Assembly (NCBI RefSeq): GCF_022581195.2
Contig: NW_025899711.1
Coordinates: 62,001 to 126,000, forward strand
Reading direction: 5' to 3'
Origin: Helicoverpa zea
Lineage: Eukaryota; Arthropoda; Insecta; Lepidoptera; Noctuidae
DNA: 64,000 nt
The notes under the pieces are model-generated. The model was given only the letters and a program-made list of their open reading frames with translations. It did no database searches and was not told where the DNA came from. Below, in pieces: positions 25,415 through 39,800 of this stretch (position 1 is its first letter; every line of letters begins with the position of its first letter). Made by a program: the position numbers and the translations under genes.

Positions 25415-27760
25415 TTTATATCGATAGATTATTGATCGATGTTTGCCACAAAAAATATGTCGATTGTGGTTCCGATTGTGTCGATAAGCAGGTTGACATA
25501 TTGGTCAGGTCGATAATTTTATTTGGTTCTCATGGTCATCTCTTACGGATGATTAACCACAAATAATTGAAATTGCTTCTTTAAGTTTTTAAACTATAAG
25601 TTAGGTACTTAACAAAATATGTATTTAAATAATATTTTGCTTATTGCATTTCAGTCATTATTTCCTAACTAAGCGAAATATCCTCCTATATTACCATTCA
25701 CATCGATTAATATTATCATATCCAATGAAAGTTCAATGTTAACTAACTTAGTTACATCAGAGATTGAAAGGACAATTGCTCGCGGCCGCAACAGTGACGA
25801 AACGGTTCGAGTCGGCTGCTGAGAGCAGGCCACTGACAGCGAAAGTGTTATAATTTGCTCACTGACATTTCGGCGTCCTTTGTAGTCATCAATGTCAGTT
25901 ATTACGTTTTTGCTGAAAATCTGCTTGTTTAACTTTAATTAAAGTAAATAAACGTTTTACCTTAAAATCAGGGTAGCGATATTTATGAAACTAACCGAAG
26001 TTTTGGGACTGCTGGTAGGTTTTTTAATGAGTATGGTTTTTATTTAGTTATTAATACAGACATAGCTTTCTTACATGCCACGCCATAAATCAATATCTAT
26101 GTTTAACAAAAACAGTAAAAAAGCTACACGACAAGCGCCTTCAAATTATAACGAGTTTCACGATGCACGAAACTTCGAAAAACAGGAGCATTTTTTACTA
26201 AAGAACCATGAGAACATATCTGTAGGGAAAGCTTGATCGAAGCAAGCTGCTAATTGACATTTACAAACGTTCTTTTGTTTACCGCTCAACTATCGATATA
26301 TCGAACAATGTGTTCACGTCATCATTGTTTCATTTTACTATCTCTTAATTATTATATGGCTTCACACTCACTTCACTTCGGATTACTAATTAATTAGCAG
26401 TAACAATAAGGCTGATGGGTAAATTTTGTGATCGAAGCATTTCTTCTGTAAGCTTTTTATCGATGCCTAATGAATCGATCGATCAATCAAGTCACTCTAT
26501 CGTAAGCGACAGTGGTACTTCATACGCGTAGTTACGTCACTAGTTGCGATTATATTTAATCTTGTCAATGATGAATTGAATTAATGTTTAACTAAGTATT
26601 GATCTGATGTTACTTAATCAAGCGATCAAGACAAATACTCGATTATGTCTGTATAGTCAGAGGGTTCCCGCTTTCTTAAATACAGTTTGTATTGCATGTC
26701 GGTGAGCTTGCGTGGATAATATTTTTATGGTATGCGAAGCATTTTATTATGATTGCGCGTTACGCGTCATTTTTATGACTGCCGGATTCGGCGAAATGTG
26801 AGCACGAATTAATCAATTGACCTCTGTAATATTAATTGATTGATTTACAATTTTGATGTATTATTGATGATTGGTAAAAGAGAGATGAATTTATATTACT
26901 AGTTAAATAAATTGGATATCATTTCATATAATTACAATTCTTAATTTTTCTTAAAACTTTTAATTTATCGCCTTTCGTCGAACTACCAATTAAGTTTAAG
27001 TAGCCTATTTATTTTCATTCCGAAAATATTTTATTTAAAACTTTGAGTGACTGCTTCATTATAATAGGCATGTATGTGGTTGTAACGTCATGTATCTTGT
27101 GTGCCCGCCCAATCGATTACAGGCGGGCGCGGTCGCGTATGCGTCGGTCAGGCGGCGAGCTTTTGATAGTGATGCGATTATTCGTGTTGAAAATATCGAT
27201 AAAAATATAAATTAATAAAACTGTTAATCATAATAATTATATTATACTTAACGAAAGGTCGTATTTTTAATGACGCTTGTTAATTTGTAGAATATTTAAA
27301 TGGTTAATAAACTTTTATGATCGTTGGCTTGTTGAGAGTAATTGAACTCATTTGAAGGTTGTTACTTTGAGTTGCTTTATTGGTTGTTCATTGTGAATTG
27401 GCCTGGTAACAACGATACTTAAGACTTTACTATCTAATTAATAGTATTCTGTATTTTCATAGTTCTAAAGAGACGCGTGATATTAACAAAAGGCATTAAT
27501 GTCTTCAGAGCTAAACACAGTCATCAATCGACTAGACATTCCGGTCTTATCTCAATACCTTCAATCCACTTCCCACGTCAAATTAGATGGAATGTCATCC
27601 GCTGATAGATAAAGTGCGTAACATCGATATCGATATTCACAGCGGTGGTCTTGTAAACATCGATATACTCGGCACCGCTAATTAGTTGTCGGTGAAAGTT
27701 ACCGACCGACTGACCACAATCCGACTCCGATGTTTCGGCTGTGTCGATTCTAGATCGATT
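25415..27760. promoter_or_regulatory. Region dense in ATCGAT sites, candidate enhancer
   Basis: At least a dozen ATCGAT hexamers occur over 2.3 kb, for example at 25420, 25435, near 25702, 26293, 26461, 26476, 27112, 27196, and in the tandem ATCGATATCGAT near 27627. ATCGAT is the core of Cut homeodomain sites, and TATCGATA is the DREF core. GC-rich islets lie at 25780-25850 and 27100-27170. No open frame is supported. A regulatory role is inference. Confidence 0.25.
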
Positions 27761-30054
27761 CTACTTTCGTTTTTGACTACTCTTACTTACCACTCACCGA
27801 GTCGATTGTATGATTTATTTCGTACTTATGTTACATAGATGTAATTATACGTTCGGTTATGGATTTGTTGCGGTCACTCATTGGCTGGTTCGGGTTGCGG
27901 TTTAATTAATTTCTGCTGATATTCATTAACTATGTGTCTGCGGTGTAATTATGGTCATGCTTCGTACCTAAGGGTGCATATTACAGATCTCTTGTATTTT
28001 ATTGTGAACAAAATGTATCATGATAATGACCACCAAACTAATCATCGGCATTTTACATCACAATTGCCTTTAAATTTTGTCTGAAATAATCGCATGAGAC
28101 CTAACTGTTTTTAAATACTTAATGATAATTTAGTAACCAACCAAAACGAAACCAAGTTGAGCACCATTCGGCATTATTTTATTCTAATTAAAAATCTTCT
28201 CCAAACAATTTAAACAGAATAAAGCAATGCCCAACACTTCATCATCACTAACGAGCAATATTTTGATTCAACAGTTCATAAAACAAATTGTGTGTTAAAC
28301 AAATAACAGCTTGAAAGATCGTGATTAATCATATAACTGTACACTTATTATATACGTGTTAAAAAGTCGTTGTTAATCGTATATATGAATAACAATAATT
28401 AAAGAGTCGACAAAATATAAGCAAAACGCACGTCAAGTTGATAAGTTCAATGTGGAGATGGTTCGGGGCTTTAAGAACAGCGAATTAGCCCCGAAATATT
28501 TGAACAAGTTTATAAAATCTTTTATGATAAGGAATACTGAAGAAATGCTGTTTACAATAAAACAAAATTGTTACCTACTTGAAATACTTTTTCATATGCA
28601 GTTAAGATTATTTTTTTTTTGTTAAATCTGGTGCTAGCATTCGAAAGATTGGGAAGCGTGGAAAAGAACGACTTTTGCTCCATTATACAGACTGGATACA
28701 GAATAGGACTAAAAAAAAACACTTTCTTTACTATTATATTTTCAATCATTTAATTAAAAAGGATTACAACCTAAAACCAAATACATTAATAATTAAGACG
28801 CGATTAGCACGTTCTAAAATTCCCTCTAAAACCGCCTCAAATATTCACACTTACATAAAACAAACTCGTACAGACGACGTTTTTATATCGCCCGCTTGTT
28901 CTAAGGCCTAACAGTGGTCTCGACCTCTGCTATGTGTGCCATCGGGTCTCTAATGTAGGTTTATGATGCAGCCCCACAGGTTCTCATACTGGGTGCTTCA
29001 TTGTATGGGACAATTAAGTCTAACTGTCAACATTTCCTAGGATTCCATGAGAAAACTTCGTCAATAGGGATTGTTGTATTTAATTATTATAATTGATTCT
29101 CGTTTGGTTCTGGTAAGAACTGTATCTTGGGTTGTAGTTTGAATTTTTGTAGATAAAAGATGTCATAAATATTTTTTCTGGTTTACATTTATTGGGGAAA
29201 AATACGCATTCATTAACAAAGTGAAAAAAATACATGAAACACGGACTAAAAGGAAATGAATACAAATTAATGGCTGATTGATGAAAATTCGATGTACACG
29301 TTCAATCGAGTGAATTACTTATATATACTTACTTGCTTTTATATTTCCTACTTGGTATTAATGTATTATTTTCATCAGACGAAACGACTCAGTTGGTTCA
29401 AAGCAGCGTAATTCAATAACCTCAAACTCAAAAGCACTCAAGCTTTTACGAACAACAACGTATAACTTGATAGATTTAACGGAAATAATATTATCATGGA
29501 ATAGGTATTGTATTTTATGCTAAAACTACTACTTTCTATATTTATTATTTAATGAAAATTCAATGCATATAAATTATGAATTCACATAATATAATAATTT
29601 TCTGTCAGCCGTAAACCTCAGTGTGGCAAAACTCAATAACACAAAAGGAAAGAATGTGAATAGACTTTTACAAAAGTAAAATCTCTTGAGAAACTTGTGT
29701 GCCCGATAGTACTGGATTCTTAGTCACGTAGGTAAATATTGATAACTTTCGAGGCAAATATTTAGTTTGCCCTAGCACACTTACTCAATATAACATGGCT
29801 TTGCTAATATGCCAATTAAAATACTCCTTGGTAAGTCAGGTTTTAGCGAAAGCAAAAGTACCAGACGGATGTCGTTGACCGCTAAGATTTGACCGACGAA
29901 ATTGTAACTGAAAACGTAACATAGGTACTTACAACCGTCATTGTCACACGCATGATAGATGCGTAAGTCTGTCTCTTTTTAAATCGTGACGTATGTGACA
30001 GGTTGTCATGAGATAGGTCCTCGAAATCCTAGAACTGTCAGCGCCGGAGAAAGT

Positions 30055-30273
30055 TTAAATAAACAGTTGAGAGCGTTTTGTGAGTTCTAAAAATAATTCA
30101 ATTTGTTCTTCTTGTTTGCACGAGAATGTTACATTTTGATGAGTATCCATGTTCGAAGGTTCTAAAAGTTCATTACATTCCCTAATAAGTTTTTCACGCC
30201 TCGCTTCTCTCATGTTAGAGTTGTGACGAGGCCTTGGCTCCGGATCTATCTGGCTCAAACCACTATTCATCAA
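30055..30273 (-). pseudogene. Possible short coding remnant, 72 codons, unknown
   Basis: The frame has a protein-like composition: many charged residues (MREARREKLIRECNELLEP, TFSCKQEEQIELFLELTKR) unlike the low-complexity frames around it. It is not linked to splice partners that I can identify and is too short for a domain call. It may be a remnant of a transposon protein or of a retrocopy. Confidence 0.3.
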
Positions 30274-31021
30274 ATTAGATTATACTTCAAACTTCCAGAT
30301 TTGAGGAGATTAAGTTCACTACAGTATCGGTTATTCTAAGTTAGCTAACTCAAGTAACAGTGGATTCTAAGCTTACAAACTCGTCATGTCATCTCAACTT
30401 TAACATTGATAAGTTCATGAACTAAGTTTTATGAGATAGCCTCGAAACGGGAACATTCTGCTAACAATCTTAACTTTGATATTATTGACATTGATCTATT
30501 GAGTTGTGTATTGGATTATGTTATTATTAATAACATGAAACATATTAGGTACTTACAACAAATACGATTTTATGTGTTTCTGATTTTGTATGTCATATCA
30601 CTCGCAACGTTTCCGATAGTAAACTATTTTAGGTATCGTTTGCGCATTAATAAAGAATATAATTTTCCCTTTTTACTATAGGTTTTTCTTCTTTCTCATC
30701 CTGTATTTTGTCCTTTACATTTGTCCCTATAATTACACATTTTGATATCAAAAACATTCCATCATTGTTCTCCATACACTTTTAATCTGCACCTTTAATT
30801 TTCTCCGAGCACGACCTCTCCAAATCTCTTAATGAATCTCGCATAATAAATCACTTCAAACGTGTTCGTATGATTTGTTGGTACCCGAGTTACATTGTCG
30901 CGTTGTACTTTCAGTTTCGTTGTGCCTGCGCAGGTCATTGCTCGAGATCTAGTCCGCGATACCTTCCTTACTCAATGATATTGTTTACTTTTAGTCTAGA
31001 CCACGCATATTATGTAGTATA

Positions 31022-31232
31022 GTTATCGGCATAAATCTTGAGCTCTGACCTTCACCTGCGCAGAAGTAATTTATTGGGTCCCTTTTGTGGTATGAAGTGA
31101 GGCGCGGGGGCGGGCTAAAGCGGTGATTGGTCCGCAGTGCATCGCGTCATAGCCGTCACTCGGGATTGGTTCTTTGCTAATAAATCACTTCTGCGCAGAT
31201 GTAGGTCAGAGCTCAAGATTCGTGCCGATAAC
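31022..31232. mobile_element. MITE with 54-bp inverted repeats and TA flanks
   Basis: The left arm GTTATCGGCATAAATCTTGA, then GCTCTGACC and CTGCGCAGAAGT, is mirrored on the right, ending GTGCCGATAAC at 31232. A few mismatches separate the arms. TA stands on both sides, as expected for Tc1/mariner-type insertion. The 100-bp centre is unusually GC-rich (GCGGGGGCGGGC). Confidence 0.75.
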
Positions 31233-32979
31233 TACGTACGTACCTACGTATTCTCTTCTCACTAGATACGTAACTATGGTATGGGTGTGTTAATGTATTT
31301 ATAGGATGGCCACTTTCAAATGTTTAAGAATATGATGCGCTTATTTGAATATTGATAAAGAGAATTATGCGTGAAAATGTTTAGAGAAATTTTAGTTTTT
31401 ACTTTTCTTAGGTTAAATATTTGCCCTGTGCGCATTAGTAATTGTTTTTGTGGTTGGTAATGCCAGTTTTCTTTTTGGGTTGGGCGAAGGTTTTGTTCAT
31501 TTCCACTGTCACCAATCTTCATGTCTTCAACCGCTCAGTATACTAAATTACAAGTTTTTTTTTTTAACATGTTTAAATAATATTACATACTCAAGAAAAA
31601 TAAATATGCGTAAAGATCAAGAAAGTCTTATCTCGACATTAAAAACACAAAATCCCAATTAACTATGCCCCATAGTAACACAACTCGACCCAAAAAAATC
31701 GTAACCGATACAAACAAGATATAAGACATACACAGATTCTTTCTCATAATAAATTCTGAAGGGCTCAACCTAAGCGTGTCAAATCCATAGTGAAAGTAAG
31801 AGGTGGGCGAGAGATCCGGCGCGAGACGACGCAAAGTCAGCCGGTAATCATGACCAGTGACCACGTGGTCAGATGGTAATGGTAATGACTTTGGTGTGGT
31901 CGTGTTGCGAAATGACGGAATGATCAAATGGGAAGGTAATTAAGTGTAGTACGGTTGTAATAAAAGTGTTATGAAATCTGTGGAGTATAGTAGCTTTAGA
32001 ATGATGATGAGGAAAGAGCGTGGAAATGTGGAAAGAAAAATGATGAAAGCTCTCCATCTTTTATGATAAATAGTGGCCAAAGTAGAACTGAATGAAATCG
32101 TTAGCCTAATGCAACAAACGAAATCTTATGTCAAAATACAATTATTTATATGATCGTCTAGTCAAGTAATTATAATTCAGATACCTAAACTAATCTCACG
32201 TGGTTCTCTTTCTTGTGGTTCAAACCACAAGAAATTCTCTATATTTCTTATACTGTGAATTAGTGTCCGATTAAGTCTGCTTACAATCTTATCTCTAGCA
32301 GGATTAGAGAACATTTCTCGCTCGAGACATTTGTTACACAATCTTACACTGTTGACACACTAAGGCATTACTACGATTAAATAAGAAAGTTTCTTGCATC
32401 ATTCTGCTCGAGACACCTGGTAACTAATTGATATTTTCTGCTCGAGAATTTATAACACAAGCGTGGAGAACCACGCCTTTAAATGATGGCAATTATTGTG
32501 ATTTAATGGGTTTTCTTCTTGTTATGGATTTTTCTTGTTTTTGTTATTCATAGGTAATTAAAATAGATCAATGAAATTAGTTCGTTATGAAACTGAGAAG
32601 ACTCAATGTTGTATCTTCCTGAGTAGACTGTCAAATCACATTTCGATAATTTTATCATCAAAGAGTCACTTAATCTTATAATATTTTGACATACATTTGA
32701 GCTATTTACCACTTTTATATGAGGTTGAGGTTCTGTAATAAATACGAACAAAGGTTCCATAAAGCAACACTTGAATACACCTTTCAAGGCAAATGCTTTG
32801 TTATAAGAGAGAGATTTTATGATTAAAAACATAAGTGTTAACCAACTTCCCGCAGAAAGTACATTAAAATTATATTTAATCGGCACACCTTACTCGCGAG
32901 AACGACTCGTAACAACCGTGTAGCTATAAAAATAATGGATCGTTTTATTAATTGTTAATCTGCAAATAAACGGAGGCCG

Positions 32980-33300
32980 GCAATGGCATCGTTTTGCAGC
33001 GATCAGCGTCGGCGTCCACGGAGGTGCAATAAACCGTCGCCGCGGGCCACCGCACCCTGCAATTATACAATGGACGCACGGCGACCGCATACTTTACAAG
33101 CGAAAATGCACCGCAAAAACTCTAAAGTGCCATGCACAAAGAGTTCCGGTACTGCATGTGCTTTAGTACTTTCTCCCGGTGCTCCCACGGCCCACTTGCC
33201 CCGAAAAACAACTTGTTCAGCGGGAACGCCCAAAATTCGGTGATTAAAGTGGTGCGGTGTGACCACGTCTTTACTTTCGCGAGCTGCCGCCAATTAAGCG
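32980..33300. other. GC-rich islet with overlapping short open frames, no gene recognised
   Basis: This stretch is clearly richer in GC and CpG than its surroundings, so three frames stay open for 60-86 codons on both strands. None shows a domain, a signal peptide or splice partners. It could be an old coding remnant or a regulatory island upstream of gene A. Confidence 0.2.
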
Positions 33301-36300
33301 GTGGTCGGCAGTGTTTTGTTTTTATTGAAGTGCTAAATGAGACGTTTCGTATCGGCTAACTAGGCCTGCGGCAGTTATTGGCAAGGCTTATCATGTAACT
33401 ACTTCTGCTAGTGCGTGTATCAGTGAAATATATCGCTAGAACTATTAGGTACCTACATACATATTTCATAAACAGATTGTAAATCGGATAATAGCGTCAA
33501 ACTGAGAAATGGAAACGATGTATCTCACACATTCAAGGGAAACATTTATAATCTTAACGCTACTGGTTTCGGAAGTACAAACAATATACACACGAGTAAC
33601 AATAAACCTTAGTGATCTTAATTAAACATACCACGTTTCCGTAATAACATACCGGAGATAGCTCGAGGGGGGAAACAAAACGGAATAACAAAATTGCATT
33701 CCCGGACGTAAGGAAACTGAGATACAAACTTTCCCTTTTTATTCAAGGGATTATGTAGGCAAATTCCTTTTGCGATTCGATCGAAGTCTGCAGTTTGACC
33801 CATTCACCCTTGAACCACAATTTCTAATGGGTAGAAGGGAGATGTACTTCATTATTTTAAATGTACACGTTTTGAACGTCGGCAATCGAAAGTACGAAGA
33901 TCGAAGCTCTGATAAGAATCCGCTTTGATTTATGAATGTAGCGTGAAATATTATTACGAATGTAAATAGACTTCGAAGCTTAATATTGATTGAATTTTGA
34001 TGTAAGCTTGAGCGCATTTTTTTTGCGCAACGAATGTATCTTTGATTAATCGTATCGAGAGTTTTTTCGAGATCTTCTCACGGTTGTCTGCAACATGTAC
34101 TGAAGATGTAACTTTCGATTACCAATATTGTATTTACCCACCTTTAGTAACTAATAGAAAGAAAGTCATAAAATTGCCAACATGCCTGTTTGTCTAACTG
34201 TGGGCGTTAAACTTAAATACTACTAAAAAGATTTTCTTGCGGTTTTAAGTCAAGTTCATGAGAACATGCTCGCCAAATATCGTTGAGTTTTTAAAGTTAG
34301 CAATTTGAGCGTTTGTCCGAACAAATCCTGTCAATAAGCTTTGCATATCCGAAGTGTATTAAATATTAACAAGGTATCATTATTCTGAGTAACGAAAATT
34401 ATTCGTGCTCAGATGTTGAAATAATTTTCCAGAATTAGGGAAATGTTTGAACAGGAATAATAAACAATAAGAAGATGATTAAAGAAAGTTTGTTTTGTAA
34501 ATAAGATATCATCTTAAGGCTTCATTAGGATATTATTTTAACTTTCCTTTGTGTTTAAATTATATAATAAGCAATAAAAACCAATTCTATTAAGCTCTAT
34601 TGTTGTTGCTCCGAGAAGTTCATTACTGAATTTTAATTCAGTCCACTCATAAGCACTTCTCTCGTTTCGCGGAAAGCTAAAAAGTACCGTAACATGTTTT
34701 GGAATTTCCCAAATTACTGTTCAAAACTTTTTCAATTTTCCTATCACAACGAACCAACCAGCAGGATAGAAAAGCCTTTTCATTTACTTTTAAAAAATAT
34801 TTTTATAGTATAAAATACATAACAGTATATAAGGTAACACAAAAAAAAGTTTTTATTAGCTGCCTGTCTAAATTTTACCACGCCATTAACGATTCTGTAT
34901 CATCCGTGCCAACAAGAAGAATGCATGAAATATAGTTCTAATCAAAATGTTTGCATCTACATCGGTACCGTTTAAAAGAAATACAGTCGTGGGTACAAAA
35001 TCACAATACCGGATTCTGTCCCACATCGTTGGAAACTGTACCAAGATACTGACAAAGTGGGACCATTATGGGAGTGAACTGATGACGGCTATGTACCAGT
35101 AATGAACATTGTATGAGATAATGGTACGATTGTTTACCACCAACCACGTCGTCACAAAAGGTCGCATATTGTTTCAAACCACGAGTAAATTATACATCAT
35201 TTTAATACTCTTAATTATTCTCAAGTACTTCACAATGGCCGTTTTGTGTGACGACCAACAATTTCTCCAAGTACATTGTTTAAGTATTTGTGAAATGTTT
35301 GCGTCCCACGTGTTTTATGCTTGATATTAACATAAACCCTCTTATGCTATGCATGAGAAATATTCGCGGCTCATATTATTTGACTACGGAATAGAGGAAA
35401 TAGTTGGAGAGCTTGGGGCAATTTGTCACACCTTATTTTGGTCCCTTTAAGGCGTAACTATTCATAAGGTCTTAGAGTGGCTCCCTCACAATGATTAGTA
35501 AAAGCTTTTGATGAATGTGATTTTAAGAACGTTAGTAAGTACAGAATTATAATGTTTCAAAATAGAAGAGAGTCTACCTAAAATAATAGTATCTTATATA
35601 AATGGTAACGCCAACTTATAATACGATTACTGTTGAAACGTTGCGGAAAAATTGCCATAGGCTCTTGGACAAAAAAAAAAAACGAGATATATTTTACTCT
35701 AAGGTAAACCGGGAGAGGTTGATTCTGAGGATTTATTAAAGTATGCTCATATTTTTTCATGCGTTGCTATAAGATAATATTACAGAAATGAGAAATGTCA
35801 TTGAGGTTTGATCAAACCTTCACTTATATCTTAATATCTTATAATGTTAAAAATGAAAAATCTTATATTTTTTATGTATTTTAGTTTATAATAAGTAGGT
35901 CATTGCTGAAATATATCCTCGTTTCAAATACTTGCTAGACACGAGGTGCCTTTTAGAACACAACAATGCACTTTCCCAAGCGAGGTGTTAATGTAGACTA
36001 AACTTAATATAAATAAGAGTATGTTTTACTTAAATATATTTCTTGCATTTGGTGCCAACACTACATTATTATAAAATAAGGACATAAAAATTAACGTACC
36101 TATTATAAAAAGAATGTTCGGAAAACTCGATGAAAACTTCGGATTCAACAACGGAATCCTTGAACTAATTTCATCTCCTAAAGCTCACGTTTTTAGTCCG
36201 CACTTCCAATCTCTGAATTATAGACTAATGGAATATTTTACCAACCGTAAGTGGTTTGTAAAGCTAGTAGTGTAAGAATGTATGAACAAGCCCGTTAGAT

Positions 36301-36762
36301 ACTGATGTTCGATGTGTATGTGTACCTAGTGAGCTACCATGATATATGAATCACACAGATGCACCTGTCTAAATTATATTTTTCAGTTAAATATTGCTAA
36401 TATTATAAAGCTGAAGATTGGTTGTTTGCTTAGCTCGCTAATCAAAGACTCTACAAGACCGATTTCAAAAATTCTTTCAATGTTAGGTACCCCATATATT
36501 GATTAAGTTTATACATATAGAATATAGTATGTAGTATATATATCGTACCTATATAGCTATAGAAAAGTTCTCAAGTACTCGGGTGTAACCACGGGTAAAA
36601 CCAATGTTTTATAATACTGAAGGGTATTGTCAATATAACGAGGTAAAGAGTACAAAATTATCTCCTAAATGATCGAGTACCTATTCCCACGGAGTTTAGT
36701 TAAAACATTTGTTGAAGTGAAACTAGCTAGTACTAATGTTTCTAATGTATTGTTTACAGACG

Positions 36763-36813
36763 ATGCGGCTTCGACGCGGCTTCGCTATAGGCGTTCTGCT
36801 CATATTACACATG
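36763..36813 (+). CDS. Gene A coding exon 1: start codon and signal peptide
   Basis: The acceptor tgtttacag ends at 36759. Three untranslated bases (ACG) precede the ATG at 36763, so an earlier non-coding exon must exist upstream. The 17 codons read MRLRRGFAIGVLLILHM, a basic n-region followed by a hydrophobic core, as in a signal peptide. The donor ATG|gtgagt after 36813 is near consensus. The exon ends in phase 0 and joins the exon at 47417. It is far too short to stand out as an open frame; it was found by looking for a signal peptide flanked by splice sites. Confidence 0.8.
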
Positions 36814-39800
36814 GTGAGTAACAATGTTTTGTATAATGACCTAGATTTATAAAACATACAAAAAATCACTTACAATTGGTTCCTAAAAAGTCTTCCTAAT
36901 ATTCAGTAATAGGTAGCACCTTTCATAACAATGCGAAGGACTCGGATTGTGATGTGTGCCTACTTAAATTAAACGCTCTGGTCACCTACATACAATCATC
37001 TTCTTATTCTTTTTTCTTTTTCTTATATATTTTTTTCATTTAATAGACTTTCTTTTTTTATTTATGTTATATATAACGTTTTATTTCAATACTAAAACTT
37101 ATTTTATACAATGTACACACTATATATACAACTTAAACTACTTATCTTTATACAAAACTAAAAATAAAATACTATATATAAAATATATATAAACATAAAA
37201 CATATATAAAAGAACATCGATCAGGCGTCGAAGTATTCCTCCGGAAACGTGCCCAGAAGACTGGCTGCATTGCCACGTTGAATGGCAATGCTAATTCTTT
37301 GTCCAAAGAATAAGCCAATAATTTTTTGTTTGTCTAGAATGAATTGAAGCATAACAAAATAATAACCGAGGGCCAATTTTACACAGTGAAATGCGTAACA
37401 TCAAAACAACATTCCATAAAAAATCAACAGCAAATGGTCGCAAATTAAAATCATAATAAAATAACGAACCAATAAAAATGTAAGCTTTATCGGCATTAAT
37501 CTGATCACGTATTCCACACCAAATTAATTCAGCCAATAGAAAGGAAGAAAGGTCTATTGTTCAATAAATACTTACGAATAACACGGGCCCGACTATTTAT
37601 GCTAATTCTCATTGTTTGGGCGGGTCGATACCTCCTACTGACAAATATAGATAGTTACTTCTTTGCCAATTCAAAGAGTACATATTGAATTTTAGTTCAT
37701 TACATAACTTGATTGTTTAAAAGCAGTTTTTTTCTAAATTAGGTTCCTTAGAAATACATAAAATATATCATCATCATTATCCTCCTGCCTTTATCCCAAT
37801 TTTAATTAGGGTCGTCATCTAACAAGTAAAATACTGAAAATATAGTTCAACAAAATATAAGAGTGGATTCGCAAAATCTACTTAGGCTGAAATTACACCA
37901 CGAAATACGATGACGTCATGATGTAATTTGTTTTAACTCGTACTGTTATAGATTCATGTAATCAACTATGGAATCCATTCCTCACATACATGGTACGTGT
38001 TCGAATAGGCATGTGGCTACCAAAAATTCAATTTATCGATAAAAATGTAAACGTTATCTGATGGAGCGAGCTCCATTCCTCGCTCAAATTGAATATATCT
38101 GGAGCACTGTGGTTTTGTGAATTGCATCTGTATGTTTGTCTGTGTATGTTTGTGTGAGAGGGTGTGAGGGTGTGTGTGTGTGTGTGTATATCATAGTTCT
38201 GTCCCGATTTCAGTTAAATCAAATCTGTTGTTTATATGTTGACCCAATTCTGTTGGACGACGAGCGGTATTACTGTTGAATGATAAATTTTGTTTTCTAT
38301 ACTTTTAGGTATTGCAATCGGGTTACGTTGATCAATTATAAGTAGTATTTTTTTTTTAATGCAGTGTTAGTGTTTTGTCACAATAACTTAACATTTTAAT
38401 AACCCTTAATTCGTTGGTCGTTTATTACAGTCGCCAGGAGTAGAAAGATATAATGTAATTTTCTTTAACGTTCAATGCTAATTAGTCCTAACTAGTAGGT
38501 CAGTAAGCTGAAACGATACGCTTTTTGCAATAGAATCCGTTCAAAGACTAGGAAAACTTTTTACTGCATTTTCTTAGATCTCACCGTTACAAACCGCAGT
38601 AGTGTTCTAATATCTTCAATAGGTACTTTAATTATTGTAATATTAAATTCCAAAATCATTCAAGTACTAATAAAATTACACCAGCTAAATTTGAAAGATT
38701 AATGGTAGTCTATTCTTACCTAGTTTACTTAGATACACCAAACACCAATTTCTTCACAATTACTTTTATTCCATCCAAAATAAAATAATATTGACAAACC
38801 GTTGACCTAAAGCAGGCCAATTCTAGACATTGAACTAAGTTCAAGCGTTTTAACCTTATTTACGTGAATGCTTACAACTAATTTCAATAGCAAACCGCAA
38901 AAGCCAGTTAAATGAAGATATAAACATAATTTACTATGTACATACCTACTTCTAATTTTGCATATAGTTAGTTACCATAGAATTTCTTGCCCGTTCTTCT
39001 CCATAAGAAGCCACTTTTTGAATGAGCAACTAGAATTTTAAGCTACTTTTTATTTACCTACATCAGGTTATAAAGCCCTAAATGAAATAAAATTATTTGA
39101 TTTTGACTTTGTATATCTAACACTATTTACCAACTTTGTCAACAAAATCATTTCTACTTACATCTATGTTATTCAGTAGAACAGTCGATTTCAAATATAC
39201 AAGTTCAGATAGATGATTAGACGTAAATTAACAGACCATGTATGATTGGTACGGCTAAGATTTCACTGGACCGTACCAACGGATCGGTACGCTTTTGAAA
39301 ATACGAAGATGCTATATAAATTGTATGCCCGTTATTTGATGTTCGGTTTATTTGAAAGGAGAAAACACAAGTTCATATTTAAATCAATATTTGTGAAGTA
39401 ATGTATATCTTTAAGAATAAGAATTAAGGATAATTAAATGGTTAGAAATCACAAAAATATTGAGATTCAGTTTCAGTTTTCTCAAGTTTCACGTATTAAA
39501 ATTCCTTATTTTCATTTTGATTGAGTTCATTATAATTAAAGGCTTTCAGGACGATGTTAAACATACATACATGTAAAGAGAAACACTCCATATTATTTAC
39601 GTACACAATTAATAACTTAATATAAATGAACCCAATTAGTAAAATGAACCACTTCACCGCGGCGTGGAATATAAAGTAAACACAATTACGTTTCATCACT
39701 CATTATTTATTAATGAGACGAAGTCATATAATGTCGCATGTATGTATGTGTATGTGCTAATGAGCATACCAGTCGTGTACGTGGTTTTAAAACATATTTT

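Larger units (their letters stand above)
15696..36759 (+). other. Presumed 5' intron of gene A
   Basis: If the exon ending at 15695 is real, this 21 kb is its intron up to the acceptor at 36759. Apart from the separately listed mobile elements, GC islets and the ATCGAT-rich region, I see only AT-rich DNA with chance open frames. A short tandem copy of TTTTACTAAACATATTT lies at about 18864-18897. Confidence 0.35.
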
